The notes under the pieces are model-generated. The model saw only the letters and a list, made by a program, of their open reading frames with translations, did not search any database and had not been told where the DNA came from. Below, in pieces: positions 15,205-25,400 of a stretch of 51,621 nt of DNA. A program made the position numbers and the translations under genes. This DNA comes from Bradyrhizobium iriomotense (GTDB lineage: Bacteria > Pseudomonadota > Alphaproteobacteria > Rhizobiales > Xanthobacteraceae): positions 1-51,621 of the forward strand of contig NZ_JAFCLP010000034.1 of assembly GCF_018129405.1 (NCBI RefSeq). Reading direction: 5' to 3'. How positions within the stretch are numbered: the stretch's first letter is position 1; the number at the start of each line of letters is the position of its first letter.

Positions 15205-15631
15205 ACGCGTCTCCAATGCAATAGAGCCGGTAATTTGTCCGGACGGGACCCGCCTGAATTGATCAAGCGCAATGCTATGTACCCGGGCCACTACGGCCCC
15301 GCATCAGGACCAAAGTACGATCAGGACTAAAGTATGATGACGCGCGGATCGTGCTTTGTAAGATCGGACACTGCCATTCGAGGGCAAGGAAGCCGCAATC
15401 GTGCACGCTCCGGCCAGGCGAAACCGAGTCCGCAACTCACTCGCAATCAAGTGGAACTGATGCAGCTCGACACCATCTCGTCGCCGCAACTGCCTGGGTC
15501 TGCTGAACTTGAAATTTCGCCGCGCTCGATCGAGCTCGTCCTTCAGGAGATGCTATCAAGCCCCGCCTGAAAAGGACTCCGGAATTGGGGAGCATCGCGA
15601 CGTTCGCAACGAGCGGGTTTTCGAACTCGCT
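15205..15631. other. Gap with a tandem duplication
   Basis: No well supported gene. A plus-strand frame at 15334-15570 (MMTRGSCFVRSD...) is weak. The gap contains the 17-bp tandem repeat at 15305-15338. Confidence 0.3.
15305..15338 (+). repeat. 17-bp imperfect tandem repeat
   Basis: CAGGACCAAAGTACGAT is followed directly by CAGGACTAAAGTATGAT (15 of 17 identical). It lies in an intergenic region and could be a tandem regulator site. Confidence 0.6.
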
Positions 15632-16066
15632 TCACCTCGTGCCGTGTATGTAATGCACAAGTTGCTCGATGACGAATGTTTGATCGCTGATCTTGTCCTT
15701 CACCAAATCTCCGATTGAGATCATTCCTACCACGTTTCCCTGCTCAATAACGGGAAGATGGCGCACGGCCTTTTCGGTCATGATGGCCATGGCTTCTTCG
15801 ACAGATTGATCGGGCCGCACAAAGACGACTTTCGATTCCATGATATCGCGAACGGGAGTGGTGGGCGATGCGCGGCCTTTCAAGAACACGTTCCGCGCAT
15901 AGTGGCGTTCCGTCATGATGCCTACGAGCTTGTCGCCCTCCATCACGACCAGAGAACCCACGTTCTTGTCCGCCATCTTCTTGATGGCATCAGACACAGT
16001 CTCGTCGGGACGAACGGACAAGACCTCACGGCCTTTCTTGTCCAGCAACTGCCCAATGGTTGCCAT
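15632..16066 (-). CDS. CBS-domain pair protein
   Basis: A 144-residue protein, MATIGQLLDKKGREVLSVRP and on. It has two CBS modules: the first runs VLSVRPDETVSDAIKKM to VGIMTERHYARNV, the second VRDIMESKVVFVRPDQSV to VVGMISIGDLVKDKI. A C-terminal helix (SDQTFVIEQLVHYIHG) is typical of stand-alone rhizobial CBS proteins. CBS pairs bind adenosine nucleotides and usually regulate a partner; none is adjacent. The ATG at 16066 follows GAGGG; a TTG three codons upstream abuts that site, so I prefer the ATG. Confidence 0.92.
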   Translation of the reverse strand: MATIGQLLDKKGREVLSVRPDETVSDAIKKMADKNVGSLVVMEGDKLVGIMTERHYARNVFLKGRASPTTPVRDIMESKVVFVRPDQSVEEAMAIMTEKAVRHLPVIEQGNVVGMISIGDLVKDKISDQTFVIEQLVHYIHGTR

Positions 16067-16301
16067 GGGACGCAACCCTCACTGCAAACCATATTTCAAT
16101 GACCACCTCGGTTGACGCGCATTGATCCAGATCATGCGTCAAGACGATGTGATGAGGATCGGTGGCATCGAGCCTGCGGCAGATGCGCAGCAACTCGTTG
16201 GTGCGGCTGTGGGAGGTTTCCGAAAAACGGAATGACGTCCGGCATGTCTGATGGCGCGTGTGGGCGGTGGTTGACGAATTCGGTTCCTTTGAAATTATAT
16301 A

Positions 16302-16356
16302 GCAATATCAAATATATAAGAGTTCTTACTTTTGTCCTGAATGGCGCGCCAATTGC
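16302..16356. repeat. GGCGCGCC dispersed repeat, copy A
   Basis: A roughly 55-bp unit containing gagttcttacttttgtcctg and GGCGCGCC. It matches 27511-27562 and 30431-30485. Read on the minus strand all three encode WRA-[IT]-Q-...-SY. It is the only structure in the 470-bp gap 16067-16538. Confidence 0.65.
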
Positions 16357-16538
16357 ACGATATTCCGCGATATTTTTGAGATGGGAGTCCCGATCGGGAG
16401 TGCCAGCCTCTTGATCGACTGATCGTGCAAGCGGCGGCGGGCAGGGGACTTGCCCTGGCTCGGAGACTGTTTGCCAGTTTTCGGGGGCAGACGCCTGTCG
16501 ACTGCAAACGCGATTTGTCGTTGCCGCACACGATCCAC

Positions 16539-17546
16539 TCATTCCCGCTCCATCATGTTGGCGATCGCCTTGATGCGGCTTCTGGCGTATCTCGGCAGGC
16601 CGGCGCTCAGCGAATCGCCGCTGTTGAAGGAGCTCTTGCCCATGAGCAGTTGCGCGGGCACGAGGTTTCGCAGAACGGGTGTATTGCTGTATCCCCTTTG
16701 TTTGTTCAGCACGTCGTTCCTGACCGCAATCAGGATGTAGACCGTTGCGATAGCGGCTTCCCGCTCGGTCGGATGCTGTTGCAGAACCGCAAGCAGCTTG
16801 CCGAACTGGATGACCTGGTTCACCCAAAAGATGTTCTGCTCGAGCGCGCTGGTGACTGTGGAGTCGAGCCCTGTCAGCGTCGGCAGCTCGGCAAGGCGCG
16901 GCTGCGTGACCAACATGATCTCACTCTGGAACTCGATGAAATCCGGAATCGGTTTTTTGCTCTCCTCGCGCAGCTTGTTGGCAAGCTGAATGCCCGCCGG
17001 AATTTTCCCTTCGAACATGTAGCGGGACCGCACGCAGATCGCGTTCGCGTCCTCGCACCAGCGGCGATCCGGCGGACGGTTGTGCGCGGCGCCCGCGTCC
17101 TTGTTGGGAACATCGTCGCCCGCACTGATCGGCCAGTGCTTGACTGCCGGATCGATCTGCTCAAGGAACGCGACATTCGCATACCGTGACAGATCCAATG
17201 CCGCTGCCGGTCTTGGAAGTCGAAACCGCGCCTCCGCCTGGTAGACCGAAAGCTTCAGCTTCGTTTGCTGGTTGAGCGTGGGCTCAACGAAGCTCGGAAA
17301 GAGCGAGAGGAAGCGCCGCTGAACCGGACGTGAGCGGGCCCAATCGTCGAAAGGAATGAGCTCAGTCGAGGAATCGGCGAGCTTGTCGTTGCGTTGGTCG
17401 GCGAAGATGACGGTGTGCGGTTTGATCTGTGCGATCGGGACGCTGGTGGCTGCGGGCACCTCCTCCAGCTGGAATTCCTGCGCGGCCGCACCCGCGCAAG
17501 CGGCCACGCAGGCGACGATGAGGACAGCGGTACGGTGGAGCCTCAT
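16539..17546 (-). CDS. Exported hypothetical protein, partner of the PBP gene
   Basis: A 335-residue protein with a signal peptide (MRLHRTAVLIVACVAACAGA, cleaved near AAA). The mature part has no membrane span and no domain I recognise. It contains a Cys pair in RRWCEDANAICVRSRYMFEGKIP that could form a disulphide, and ends in a helical C-terminus. It starts 10 bases after the stop of the large penicillin-binding protein on the same strand, so the two are almost certainly an operon. This protein is likely periplasmic and connected to cell-wall synthesis (inference from context). Confidence 0.72.
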   Translation of the reverse strand: MRLHRTAVLIVACVAACAGAAAQEFQLEEVPAATSVPIAQIKPHTVIFADQRNDKLADSSTELIPFDDWARSRPVQRRFLSLFPSFVEPTLNQQTKLKLSVYQAEARFRLPRPAAALDLSRYANVAFLEQIDPAVKHWPISAGDDVPNKDAGAAHNRPPDRRWCEDANAICVRSRYMFEGKIPAGIQLANKLREESKKPIPDFIEFQSEIMLVTQPRLAELPTLTGLDSTVTSALEQNIFWVNQVIQFGKLLAVLQQHPTEREAAIATVYILIAVRNDVLNKQRGYSNTPVLRNLVPAQLLMGKSSFNSGDSLSAGLPRYARSRIKAIANMMERE

Positions 17547-17556
17547 GGGTCAATGC

Positions 17557-20406
17557 TCAATTCAACCGCCGCCAGAAATAATCGGGATCGACTCGGAGCG
17601 GCGGTCGCGGGAGGCGGTCCTCGTCATCGGGAGGTCCGCGCCAGGAGGGATATTCGTGCGGACCAAGACGCCAGGTCGGGAATGGAAAGGGCGGCCGGTT
17701 ATCGCCGTAGTGGCGGTTGTCGTAGGACCACTGCTCGAATGGCCCGTCTTCGTCATAACCGCCACGATAGGCGTAACGTTCTGCACGCGAAACGATCCGA
17801 AATTGCGTATCATCGATTCTGCCCGACGGATCTCGCTTGACGTACTCGGTGAAAGCGCGCCCGGAGCCGGCCGGTGCAGGATCGCCGGTATAGGGATCGA
17901 TCGACAGAGTACCGAGCTGACGCATGGCTTCGCGCGAAGGGCCGTTCAATGCCATCTTGGGCGCGTGCAGCTCCCAGGCTGCCTGCGCGATCGGCTCGAA
18001 CATCGGTAGCGCCACTTTTGATCCGGTCTGGCCGCGGCCAAGGGAGCGGCGCCCGCCGTCGCTGTTGTCGTAGCCGACCCAGATGGCGATGGTAACGTCA
18101 TTTGTGAAACCGACGAACCAGGCATCGACCGCATTATCGGTGGTACCAGTCTTGCCGCCGACAAAGGGAGAAAGATGCTTCACCACGCGCGCGGTTCCGC
18201 GCGCGAGCACGCCCTGCAGCATTGATTTCAATTGGTAAAACGATGCGCGGTCGGCGGAGCCGATCCAGTCCACCGCACGCGGATCGTGCTGGTAGATTGG
18301 TCGGCCGTCCTGTTCGATCGTTTCGATCGCATGGGGCCGGGGCCGGGCGCCCTCGTTGGCGATCGCTGCATAGAACGCCGCAAGGTCGATGAGTCGCACG
18401 GTTTGGGCACCGAGCACGAACGGGTAGTAGCGCATGCAGTTCTTGTAGAGCTGCGCTTCCATCGCGAGCTCGCAGACCCGGTCGAGGCCTCGCTCGGCAC
18501 TGTCGTCGAGACCGGACGCGAGCAGTTGCACGGTGGCGAGATTGCGGGAGTTTTCCAGCGCACGCCGCAGTGTAATGGCGCCCAAGGCGCCGCCGTCATA
18601 GTTCTTCGGCGACCAGAAATCGCCCCGATGCGCGCCGATCGGTGTCAGCGTAATGGGTTCGTCCATCACCAGCGTGTTGGGCTGCAATCCCTTGCGAAGG
18701 GCGGCGAGATAGGTCAGCGGCTTCAAGGTGGAGCCGGGTTGGCGCAGACTCTGGACGGCGCGGTTGAGCTGGCTCGCCGGATACGAAAAGCCCCCCGCCA
18801 TCGCGAGAATGCGACCGGTTTCGTTCCCGAGTACGAGCGCCGCTCCCTGCACGGTTGGTCGAATTCGCAGATCGGCACCCGCCGCTTCCTTGCCCTTGGC
18901 TTCGCGCAGTTGCACGTAGACCACATCGTACGGCTTGAGGCCGCGCTGGATCGCGGCGCTCCAGGTGTTCAGCGGCAGGATTCTTCCGTCGGTCAGTCCG
19001 ACGTTGATCGCGTGGCCACGCTTGCCACGCGCATTCTCCAGGACGACCGCCGATTCCCAGTGAACGTCGTAGAGAGGTAGCCGCGTCGCCTTCAACGCCG
19101 CGAGCCAGGCCGGTTCCGTGGCCTTCAGGTCTGCCGCAATGCGACGGACGGCATCGGAAATGTTCGCCTCGGGTCCCTCAAATTTGTAGCGACCGGTGTT
19201 CAGCTCGTACCGTGCGAGGCCCTCCTGCAATGTCGCTTCGACTACGCGCTGCAGGGCAGAGTTGATGGTCGAGCGCACCGTGTAGGAGGAGTCGGTGAGA
19301 GTATCGAGGCCCGCGGCCAACTTTGCCTCGCGGGCGATGTGATCGACGAAGTGAAAGCCGAAGTCCCGTCGCGTCGGCCGGTACTCGACCAGCTGCGGCA
19401 ATATTGCTTTCGCCGTGGCGGCGTCGATCATGGCGTCGTCCCGCATGCGGCCGAGCACGTAGGCAAGGCGCTCGCGCGCGCGCTCGGGGTGGTGGTCGGG
19501 GTTGAAGTAGTTCGGTCCCTTGGCGAGCCCGGCGAGGAGGGCGCCCTCGACGGCGGAGAGCGCCTTGGCCGGCTTGTCGAAATAGCTGCGCGCCGCCATC
19601 TCGATGCCCCAGGCTCCGCGACCGAGATAAATCGAGTTGAGATAAAGCTCGAGGATTTCCGCCTTGGTCAGGGCCCGCTCCATCCGCGAGGCAACGATCA
19701 TTTCGCGCAGTTTTCTTTCGTAAGTGATGTCGTTGCCCACCAGCAGGTTCTTGGCGACCTGCTGCGTAATGGTCGAGCCGCCCTGCGGCCGGCCCGGGTG
19801 CGTGAAGTTGCCGATGAAGGCGCGGACCAGTCCGCGCTCGTCAATGCCGGCGTGTTGGAAGAAGCGCTTGTCCTCGGCGGCGACAAATGCGTTGCGCACC
19901 GCTTCCGGGATATCCGCAAGCTTGACCGAGATGCGGCGGTTGTTCGGCGCGTAGATCTCAGCAAGGCGCTCGCTCTTGTTGTCGAGGACTACGCTGGTGC
20001 CGGAAAGCCTGAGGTGCTTCAGCTGCGCCGCGTCGGGCAGATCCTTGACCGCGCTGTTGTAGAAGGCGATGACCTGACCAAGATCGACTGGAGACTCTTC
20101 CACATTTTCGACCTTGCAGAACTGCCTATAGACCACCTGGAGATCGGCCAGATTGAGTCCTTTGAGCGCCTTGACCTCGCTGTTCAACGCCTCCTTGTCA
20201 TCCATGGCAGTGGCAATCAGATCGTCCAGGTTGATGTCCTCGATGTCGAAAGCCTTGCGCATGTGGGCGCAGCCGGCACTCAAAAGCTGCGCCACCTCGA
20301 AGCGGTCGCGCACCGCATCGAACTCCGTCTTGACCCCATCCGGCCGGGTAGTGACCTGGCTGAAGGCAAGCGCCGTGGCGAAGATCTTGATGAGTATCGA
20401 GTCCAT
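17557..20406 (-). CDS. Bifunctional penicillin-binding protein (class A, PBP1-type)
   Basis: A 949-residue protein from ATG 20406 (MDSILIKIFATALAF). The GT51 transglycosylase domain (about residues 150-340) has FVAAEDKRFFQHAGID with the catalytic Glu, then GGSTITQQVAKNL and LELYLNSIYLGRGAWGIEMAA. The transpeptidase domain has QPGSTLKPLTY (nucleophile Ser about 559), ENSRN (about 620) and GGKTGTT (about 752). These enzymes polymerise and cross-link peptidoglycan in the periplasm. Unusual points: about 130 residues precede the GT domain (a soluble helical region with a Cys at AGCAHMRK), the N-terminal hydrophobic anchor is short, and the C-terminal tail is Pro/Arg/Tyr-rich. A TTG 19 codons upstream is another possible start. 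It is followed by an exported partner in the same operon. Confidence 0.93.
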   Translation of the reverse strand: MDSILIKIFATALAFSQVTTRPDGVKTEFDAVRDRFEVAQLLSAGCAHMRKAFDIEDINLDDLIATAMDDKEALNSEVKALKGLNLADLQVVYRQFCKVENVEESPVDLGQVIAFYNSAVKDLPDAAQLKHLRLSGTSVVLDNKSERLAEIYAPNNRRISVKLADIPEAVRNAFVAAEDKRFFQHAGIDERGLVRAFIGNFTHPGRPQGGSTITQQVAKNLLVGNDITYERKLREMIVASRMERALTKAEILELYLNSIYLGRGAWGIEMAARSYFDKPAKALSAVEGALLAGLAKGPNYFNPDHHPERARERLAYVLGRMRDDAMIDAATAKAILPQLVEYRPTRRDFGFHFVDHIAREAKLAAGLDTLTDSSYTVRSTINSALQRVVEATLQEGLARYELNTGRYKFEGPEANISDAVRRIAADLKATEPAWLAALKATRLPLYDVHWESAVVLENARGKRGHAINVGLTDGRILPLNTWSAAIQRGLKPYDVVYVQLREAKGKEAAGADLRIRPTVQGAALVLGNETGRILAMAGGFSYPASQLNRAVQSLRQPGSTLKPLTYLAALRKGLQPNTLVMDEPITLTPIGAHRGDFWSPKNYDGGALGAITLRRALENSRNLATVQLLASGLDDSAERGLDRVCELAMEAQLYKNCMRYYPFVLGAQTVRLIDLAAFYAAIANEGARPRPHAIETIEQDGRPIYQHDPRAVDWIGSADRASFYQLKSMLQGVLARGTARVVKHLSPFVGGKTGTTDNAVDAWFVGFTNDVTIAIWVGYDNSDGGRRSLGRGQTGSKVALPMFEPIAQAAWELHAPKMALNGPSREAMRQLGTLSIDPYTGDPAPAGSGRAFTEYVKRDPSGRIDDTQFRIVSRAERYAYRGGYDEDGPFEQWSYDNRHYGDNRPPFPFPTWRLGPHEYPSWRGPPDDEDRLPRPPLRVDPDYFWRRLN

Positions 20407-20586
20407 GACCGGCCGACGGTCGAAAAAGCCGCCTCCGTAAGGTCGTAGAACAATAACAAACAAGACTGTGTTGAGGAAAAAGTTCCTGGGGGCCGCCGCC
20501 CCGCGCCTTCATGATTGCTCCGACCCGGCCGCGGAACCAACGCCGAGGCCCGCGCGTTTTAGAAAGACCGAATTGGCAGCGCACTC

Positions 20587-21165
20587 ATGAATGCCCCTCT
20601 TCCAGTCGTGCTTGCCGTGGCGCTCCTCAGCGCCGCCGTCGCCACGATGCCTGCGGATGCTGCTCCTCGAAAAAAGAACACCCGGACACTTGCCGCAGTC
20701 TCCCCTGCAGCCAACGTTGCTCAGCCGCCCACGGACAGATTTTTGGCCTGCGATGTCCGGGTGCGAGATTATCTTCGCGAAGGCGGAGCGGTGGCACGGG
20801 TGACGAAGATCGAAGTGGACGATGCCCGACTGCAGTTGAACATCCATCATGAGTACGGGGAGGCGGGAAAGTCGTCTCGAAAATACCTCCGCGGGGACAC
20901 TGAAGAAGAAATGCGCAAAAATCTGCGCGGGATATTGGATGAATTCGCTGCGGCTGCGAAGGCGGCAACGGCTGGCCGCGCTTGGTATGTGGTCGCTGCT
21001 CGCAAGGTCATGCCGGACCCCCGCGACGGTTCGAGCGAGACCACGAATCCGTGGACGGCCGTCGTTCTCGCGGATTTCGAGGGAAAATGCAGACCTATCA
21101 CGTTCTATCAGTCTGTCGACCGGACCAAGCTCGATCCTGAACTGAGCAAGAAATTGGATGAATGA
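20587..21165 (+). CDS. Exported hypothetical protein
   Basis: A 192-residue protein with signal peptide MNAPLPVVLAVALLSAAVAT, cleaved near ADA. The mature part begins with a short basic spacer (PRKKNTRTL) and contains a Cys-framed alpha/beta region (FLACDVRVRDYLREGGAVAR ... FEGKCRPITFYQSVDRTKLDP). No known domain recognised. It is divergent from the PBP operon, with 180 bp between starts. A competing minus-strand frame over the same bases lacks protein-like patterning. Confidence 0.7.
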   Translation: MNAPLPVVLAVALLSAAVATMPADAAPRKKNTRTLAAVSPAANVAQPPTDRFLACDVRVRDYLREGGAVARVTKIEVDDARLQLNIHHEYGEAGKSSRKYLRGDTEEEMRKNLRGILDEFAAAAKAATAGRAWYVVAARKVMPDPRDGSSETTNPWTAVVLADFEGKCRPITFYQSVDRTKLDPELSKKLDE

Positions 21166-21319
21166 GGCTATGCGCGGGCCGCCGTCGAAGGGGGCCTGGA
21201 CTTGCGAAGCTAAATGCGGCGCTGCGTTAGGCGTAGTGCGCAATCGTAGACTATCGCAATTTATTCAGTCGGATCGCTTGGTCGGCCGCGGCATCATAGC
21301 GCCACGGCGAAGCAATAGT

Positions 21320-22017
21320 GCCCATCTTCATCGGCCGCGGCCCGCTATCACCGTATGCATTCTATTGACGCGCTCGTGCGGCGGCACGCGCGTCGCGGCG
21401 GTCGTTCGCAGACGACGGTGCTGCCTGACTACGCTCCAGGCGGCCGATAGGCGACGGCTCGCGCACGGCCAAGTGCCTCCAGGGTCTCCTCGACGGTGAG
21501 CAGCGGTGTCGTCTCGAATTTCGACAATGCGCCACCGCCGCCGATCGCGATTGCGATTGCGGCCATCGAGACGTTGTCAGGCGCTTCCCAGAGACTGTAG
21601 CCGTCGTACGCTCCGAATGCGTACCAGAAGCCATGTAGCTTGCCGCCGACAGATTCGATGTACTTGCTTGCAGCTTCGCGGCGATCTTCCGGGTTCTTCA
21701 TCAATCGAGCCCAGGTCTCCGGCATGTAGCTAAAGCGCGTTAGATAGAGAGCCATGGCAAGATCCTCCCTTCATCACCTTATATCACGATATCAAGTGCG
21801 AATTGGTGCGACTTGGCCGCAGGCCGTTCTCGCTACTGGCCGCCGAAGGCGCGTCCCGGCCCCACAATCTTCTTCTCACCCCCGTGCCATTCATTGCCGC
21901 GTGAGGCGGAGCACAAAATCGCACGAGGTCGCAGATTTGCCGTTTGGAGCGCGTGGCGGGGCTGCGACAGCATAGGGGCAGGGCGAACGAGTGGCGCCCA
22001 TCTTCATCGGCCGGGGC
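21320..22017. repeat. Pair of short direct repeats (22 bp)
   Basis: GCCCATCTTCATCGGCCGCGGC at 21320-21341 recurs with one change at 21996-22017. The pair flanks the GYD-domain gene. Confidence 0.5.
21429..21755 (-). CDS. GYD-domain protein
   Basis: A 108-residue protein, MALYLTRFSYMPETWARLMK and on, preceded by GGGAGG at seven bases. The sequence LHGFWYAFGAYDGYSLWEAPDNVSMAA carries the G-x-YD motif and surrounding pattern of the GYD family (ferredoxin-like alpha/beta fold, YCII-related). Function in bacteria is unknown; some members are near oxidoreductases. It stands alone here between two short repeats. Confidence 0.88.
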   Translation of the reverse strand: MALYLTRFSYMPETWARLMKNPEDRREAASKYIESVGGKLHGFWYAFGAYDGYSLWEAPDNVSMAAIAIAIGGGGALSKFETTPLLTVEETLEALGRARAVAYRPPGA

Positions 22018-22082
22018 GCGCCATTTCCGCTTCGCTTGCGATGCCGCCAGTCAATGGTGGCCTTTGCTGCGCTTCCCGTGGC

Positions 22083-22403
22083 TTACCGGATCCCTGCCGC
22101 GACGTTGGGCCGGTTCTGCTTGAGCCAGGCGACGGCCTCGGGTCCATCGACGACGCACTCGAAGGTTTCCCAGGTCGGGTCCTCCAGGGATTCCAATTGC
22201 AGTCGCTTCGCCGCATATTCGACGAGGTCGTGCAGGCCTTCGTATCCGCGTCGGTGCTCGAGCGACTCCGCGATCGCCGCGCTGGTCCATCCTCGTTGGG
22301 CCAAATCGATGATGCTCGGAGCATCAGCCTCGCTGAACCACGGCGTGGCATCGAACTCGATGCAGCGGACATTGTCGGCGGTATGGCAAGTGGCGTGGAT
22401 CAT
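22083..22403 (-). CDS. Conserved hypothetical protein
   Basis: A 106-residue acidic protein, MIHATCHTADNVRCIEFDAT and on, with GGAGGAG four bases before the start. Features are PWFSEADAPSIIDLAQRGW, then a long helix and WETFECVVDGPEAVAWLKQNRP. No domain recognised, but the even codon and residue patterning and the strong ribosome-binding site support a real gene. It lies 57 bp downstream of the glutamate dehydrogenase stop on the same strand and may share its transcript. Confidence 0.65.
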   Translation of the reverse strand: MIHATCHTADNVRCIEFDATPWFSEADAPSIIDLAQRGWTSAAIAESLEHRRGYEGLHDLVEYAAKRLQLESLEDPTWETFECVVDGPEAVAWLKQNRPNVAAGIR

Positions 22404-22460
22404 CGGGCTCCTCCGTCCTGAGCTAGCATTGCACGTCTCGCATCGCTGTCTCGCACGCCC

Positions 22461-25400
22461 TCAGGCTTTGACCAGGTCTCCCAGCAGGTTCGCCGCCACC
22501 ATCAGCTTCGCGAGCGTCAGGCCGCCGGCGGCAATCTCCTCGACCGTACGGCGGATGCGCGTCGCCTCGGGATGAGCTGCAAGCCAGGTCTCCGCAGCCT
22601 GCTGGCCGGATTGGCCGATCGTCAGCATGTCTGCGGCCAGGCGTCTTTCGGCCGCCGCGATCAGGTCGACGGCGCGGTCGATGGCGAGGCGCTCGAAATG
22701 ATCGCTGGCCGGCACGCTGCGCGCGGCGGCGGTGATGCGGTCGAGACGGAAACTGGCCTCGGCGGCAAAGAACGTCGCGGCGGCATCACCGATGCTGCGG
22801 CTGGTGCGCTCGGCGACCGTCACGATATCAGGCGCCGAGACCAGGGCGTCGAGGTCGGCCAGGTCGCCGGCGAGCCCGGTCGGGACGCCGGCATCGATCA
22901 GGTCCTGCCGGCGCTTGCTGCGCGCGGCCTGCAAGTCCGGTGGCAGGGCGTTGTCGAGTGAGGCCGCGACCTCACGGACGGCAGGGCCAAACCGGGCGAT
23001 GACCGCGCTCAAGCCATCCCCGAAATCGACATTGCGCACATACCAGACCATGCGGGAGAGCAGGAGATCCTGAATCGCCGCGTAAAGGCCGAGCTGCAAC
23101 TGTCCGTCGATGAGGGTGTCGAGCGCGTCGATCCCGTCATTGAGCCGCCTGAGCTCGTAGATCGCGTCCACCGCCACCTGGGCCATGACGATGGTCGAGA
23201 TATCGGCGTCGGTCTCGTCGGTCAGGCGCACGATGCAGGCCGGGCCCCCGCGGTTGATCACGGCATTGACGAGACTGGTTGCGATGATCTCGCGTCGGAG
23301 TCGATGGAGCTCGACCGCGGCCGGGAATTTGTCGAAAACCTCGCGCGGAAAATACAGGGACAGTCTGCGGGCGAGATAAGGATCGTCAGGCACGCCGGTT
23401 TCGAGCAGGTCACTGTAGAGCGTCAGCTTGGCGTAGGCGAGCAGCACGGCAAGCTCGGGCCGTGTCAGGGACTGCCCGCGCCTCGTCCGTTCGGCGATCG
23501 CGGCGTCGTCAGGCAGGAATTCGACGGCGCGGCTGAGCAGGCCGCGTTGCTCGAGCGACTGCATCAGGCGCGTGAGGAAGCCGGTCTCGGCGATGCCCTT
23601 GCGTTCGGCGAGCGAGAGCGCCAGCGTCTGCAGATAGTTGTTGCGCAGCACGAGCGTGCCGACCTCGCCGGTCATCGCGGCAAGCAGCGTGTTGCGGTCG
23701 GCCGGGCTGAGGCGTCCCTCGCGCTCGGGGCGCGCCAATGCGATCTTGATGTTGACCTCGACGTCGGACGTATTCACGCCGGCCGAATTGTCGATCGCGT
23801 CGGTGTTGAGCTTGACGCCCTTCTGCGCCGCTTCGATGCGCCCGCGCTGGGTGACGCCGAGATTGGCGCCTTCGCCGATCACCCTGGCGCGAACGTCGGT
23901 CCCGGTGATGCGGATCGGATCGTTGGCGCGGTCGCCGGCCTGATCGTCGCTCTCCGCCGACGACCGGACATAGGTGCCGATGCCGCCGAACCACAACAGG
24001 TCCGCGCGCGCCTTCAGGATCGCCGTCATCACCTCGAACGGCGTGGCCTGCTCCTTGTCGAGATCGAGCAGGGTGCGCACGTCAGGCGCGAGCGGGATCG
24101 CCTTGAGCGAGCGCGAGAACACGCCGCCGCCCTGCGAGATCAGGGATTTGTTGTAGTCCTGCCAGCTCGATCGCGGCAGGTCGAACAGGCGCTTGCGCTC
24201 AGTGAAGCTGATCGCCGGGTCGGGGGAGGGATCGATGAAGATGTCGCGGTGATCGAACGCCGCAACGAGCTTCGTCGCCGGCGAGAGCAGCATGCCGTTG
24301 CCGAAAACGTCGCCGGACATGTCGCCGACGCCGACCACGGTGAAAGGCGTGGTCTGAATGTCGGAGCCGAGCTCGCGGAAGTGGCGCTTGACCGCCTCCC
24401 AGGCGCCGCGCGCCGTGATCCCCATCTTCTTGTGGTCGTAGCCCTGGCTGCCGCCGGAGGCGAAGGCATCGCCGAGCCAATGGTTCTTCTCGGCGGAGAT
24501 CGCGTTGGCGACGTCGGAGAAGGTGGCGGTGCCCTTGTCGGCGGCGACGACCAGATAGGGATCGTCGCCGTCATGCCGCACGGTCAAGTCGGGCGGCACC
24601 ACGATGTCGCCGTCGAGATTGTCGGTGAGTTCGAGCAGCGAGCGCACGAAGATGCGATAGGCTTCGGTGCCCTCCGCGAGCCACGCCTCGCGATCGGAGG
24701 GCGGCGGCAGGCGCTTGGGCACGAAGCCGCCCTTGGCGCCGACCGGCACGATCACGGCGTTCTTGACTTGCTGCGCTTTCACGAGGCCGAGGATCTCGGT
24801 GCGGAAATCCTGCGGCCGGTCGGACCAGCGCAAGCCGCCGCGCGCAACCTTGCCGAAGCGCAGGTGAATGCCTTCGACCCGCGGTGAATAGACGAAGATC
24901 TCGTAGAGCGGTCGGGGAGGGGGCAGATCCTCGATCTTGCGCGCGTCGAACTTGAAGGAGATCACCGGGCGCGGATGTCCGTCAGGGCCGAGCTGCCACA
25001 AATTGGTGCGGATGGTCGACTGCACCAGATTGGTGAAACGGCGCAGGATGCGGTCTTCATCGAGCGAGGCGACGGATTTGAGCTGCTCCTCGATCTCGGC
25101 AAGGAGAGTTATCTCGCGCGCCGAACGCTCGCGATCGGTCAGGACGAGGCGCGGATCGCGGCGGGCCTGGAACAGTGCGACGAGGTTGGCTGTGATCGCG
25201 GCGTTCTTGCGCAAGGTCTCCCACATGTAGTCCTGGGTGAACGGCGCGCGGATCTGATGCAAATAGCGCGACAGCGCCCGGATGGTCGAGACTTCCCGCC
25301 AGCCCAGGGCCGAGCGCAGGATCAAGGCATTGTACCCGTCGGATTCGGCGCGATCGGTGACCACCGCCATGATCGAGGCCTCCAGCCGATGGCTGAAGTC

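Noticed and set aside
20509-21243. Minus-strand 244-codon frame opposite the exported protein at 20587
   Set aside because: The plus strand has a signal peptide and coherent protein; the minus frame is low-complexity.
23304-24887. Long plus-strand frame of 527 codons antisense to glutamate dehydrogenase
   Set aside because: It is the reverse-complement shadow of a GC-rich gene; the product is Arg/Ala/Gly-rich without any domain.
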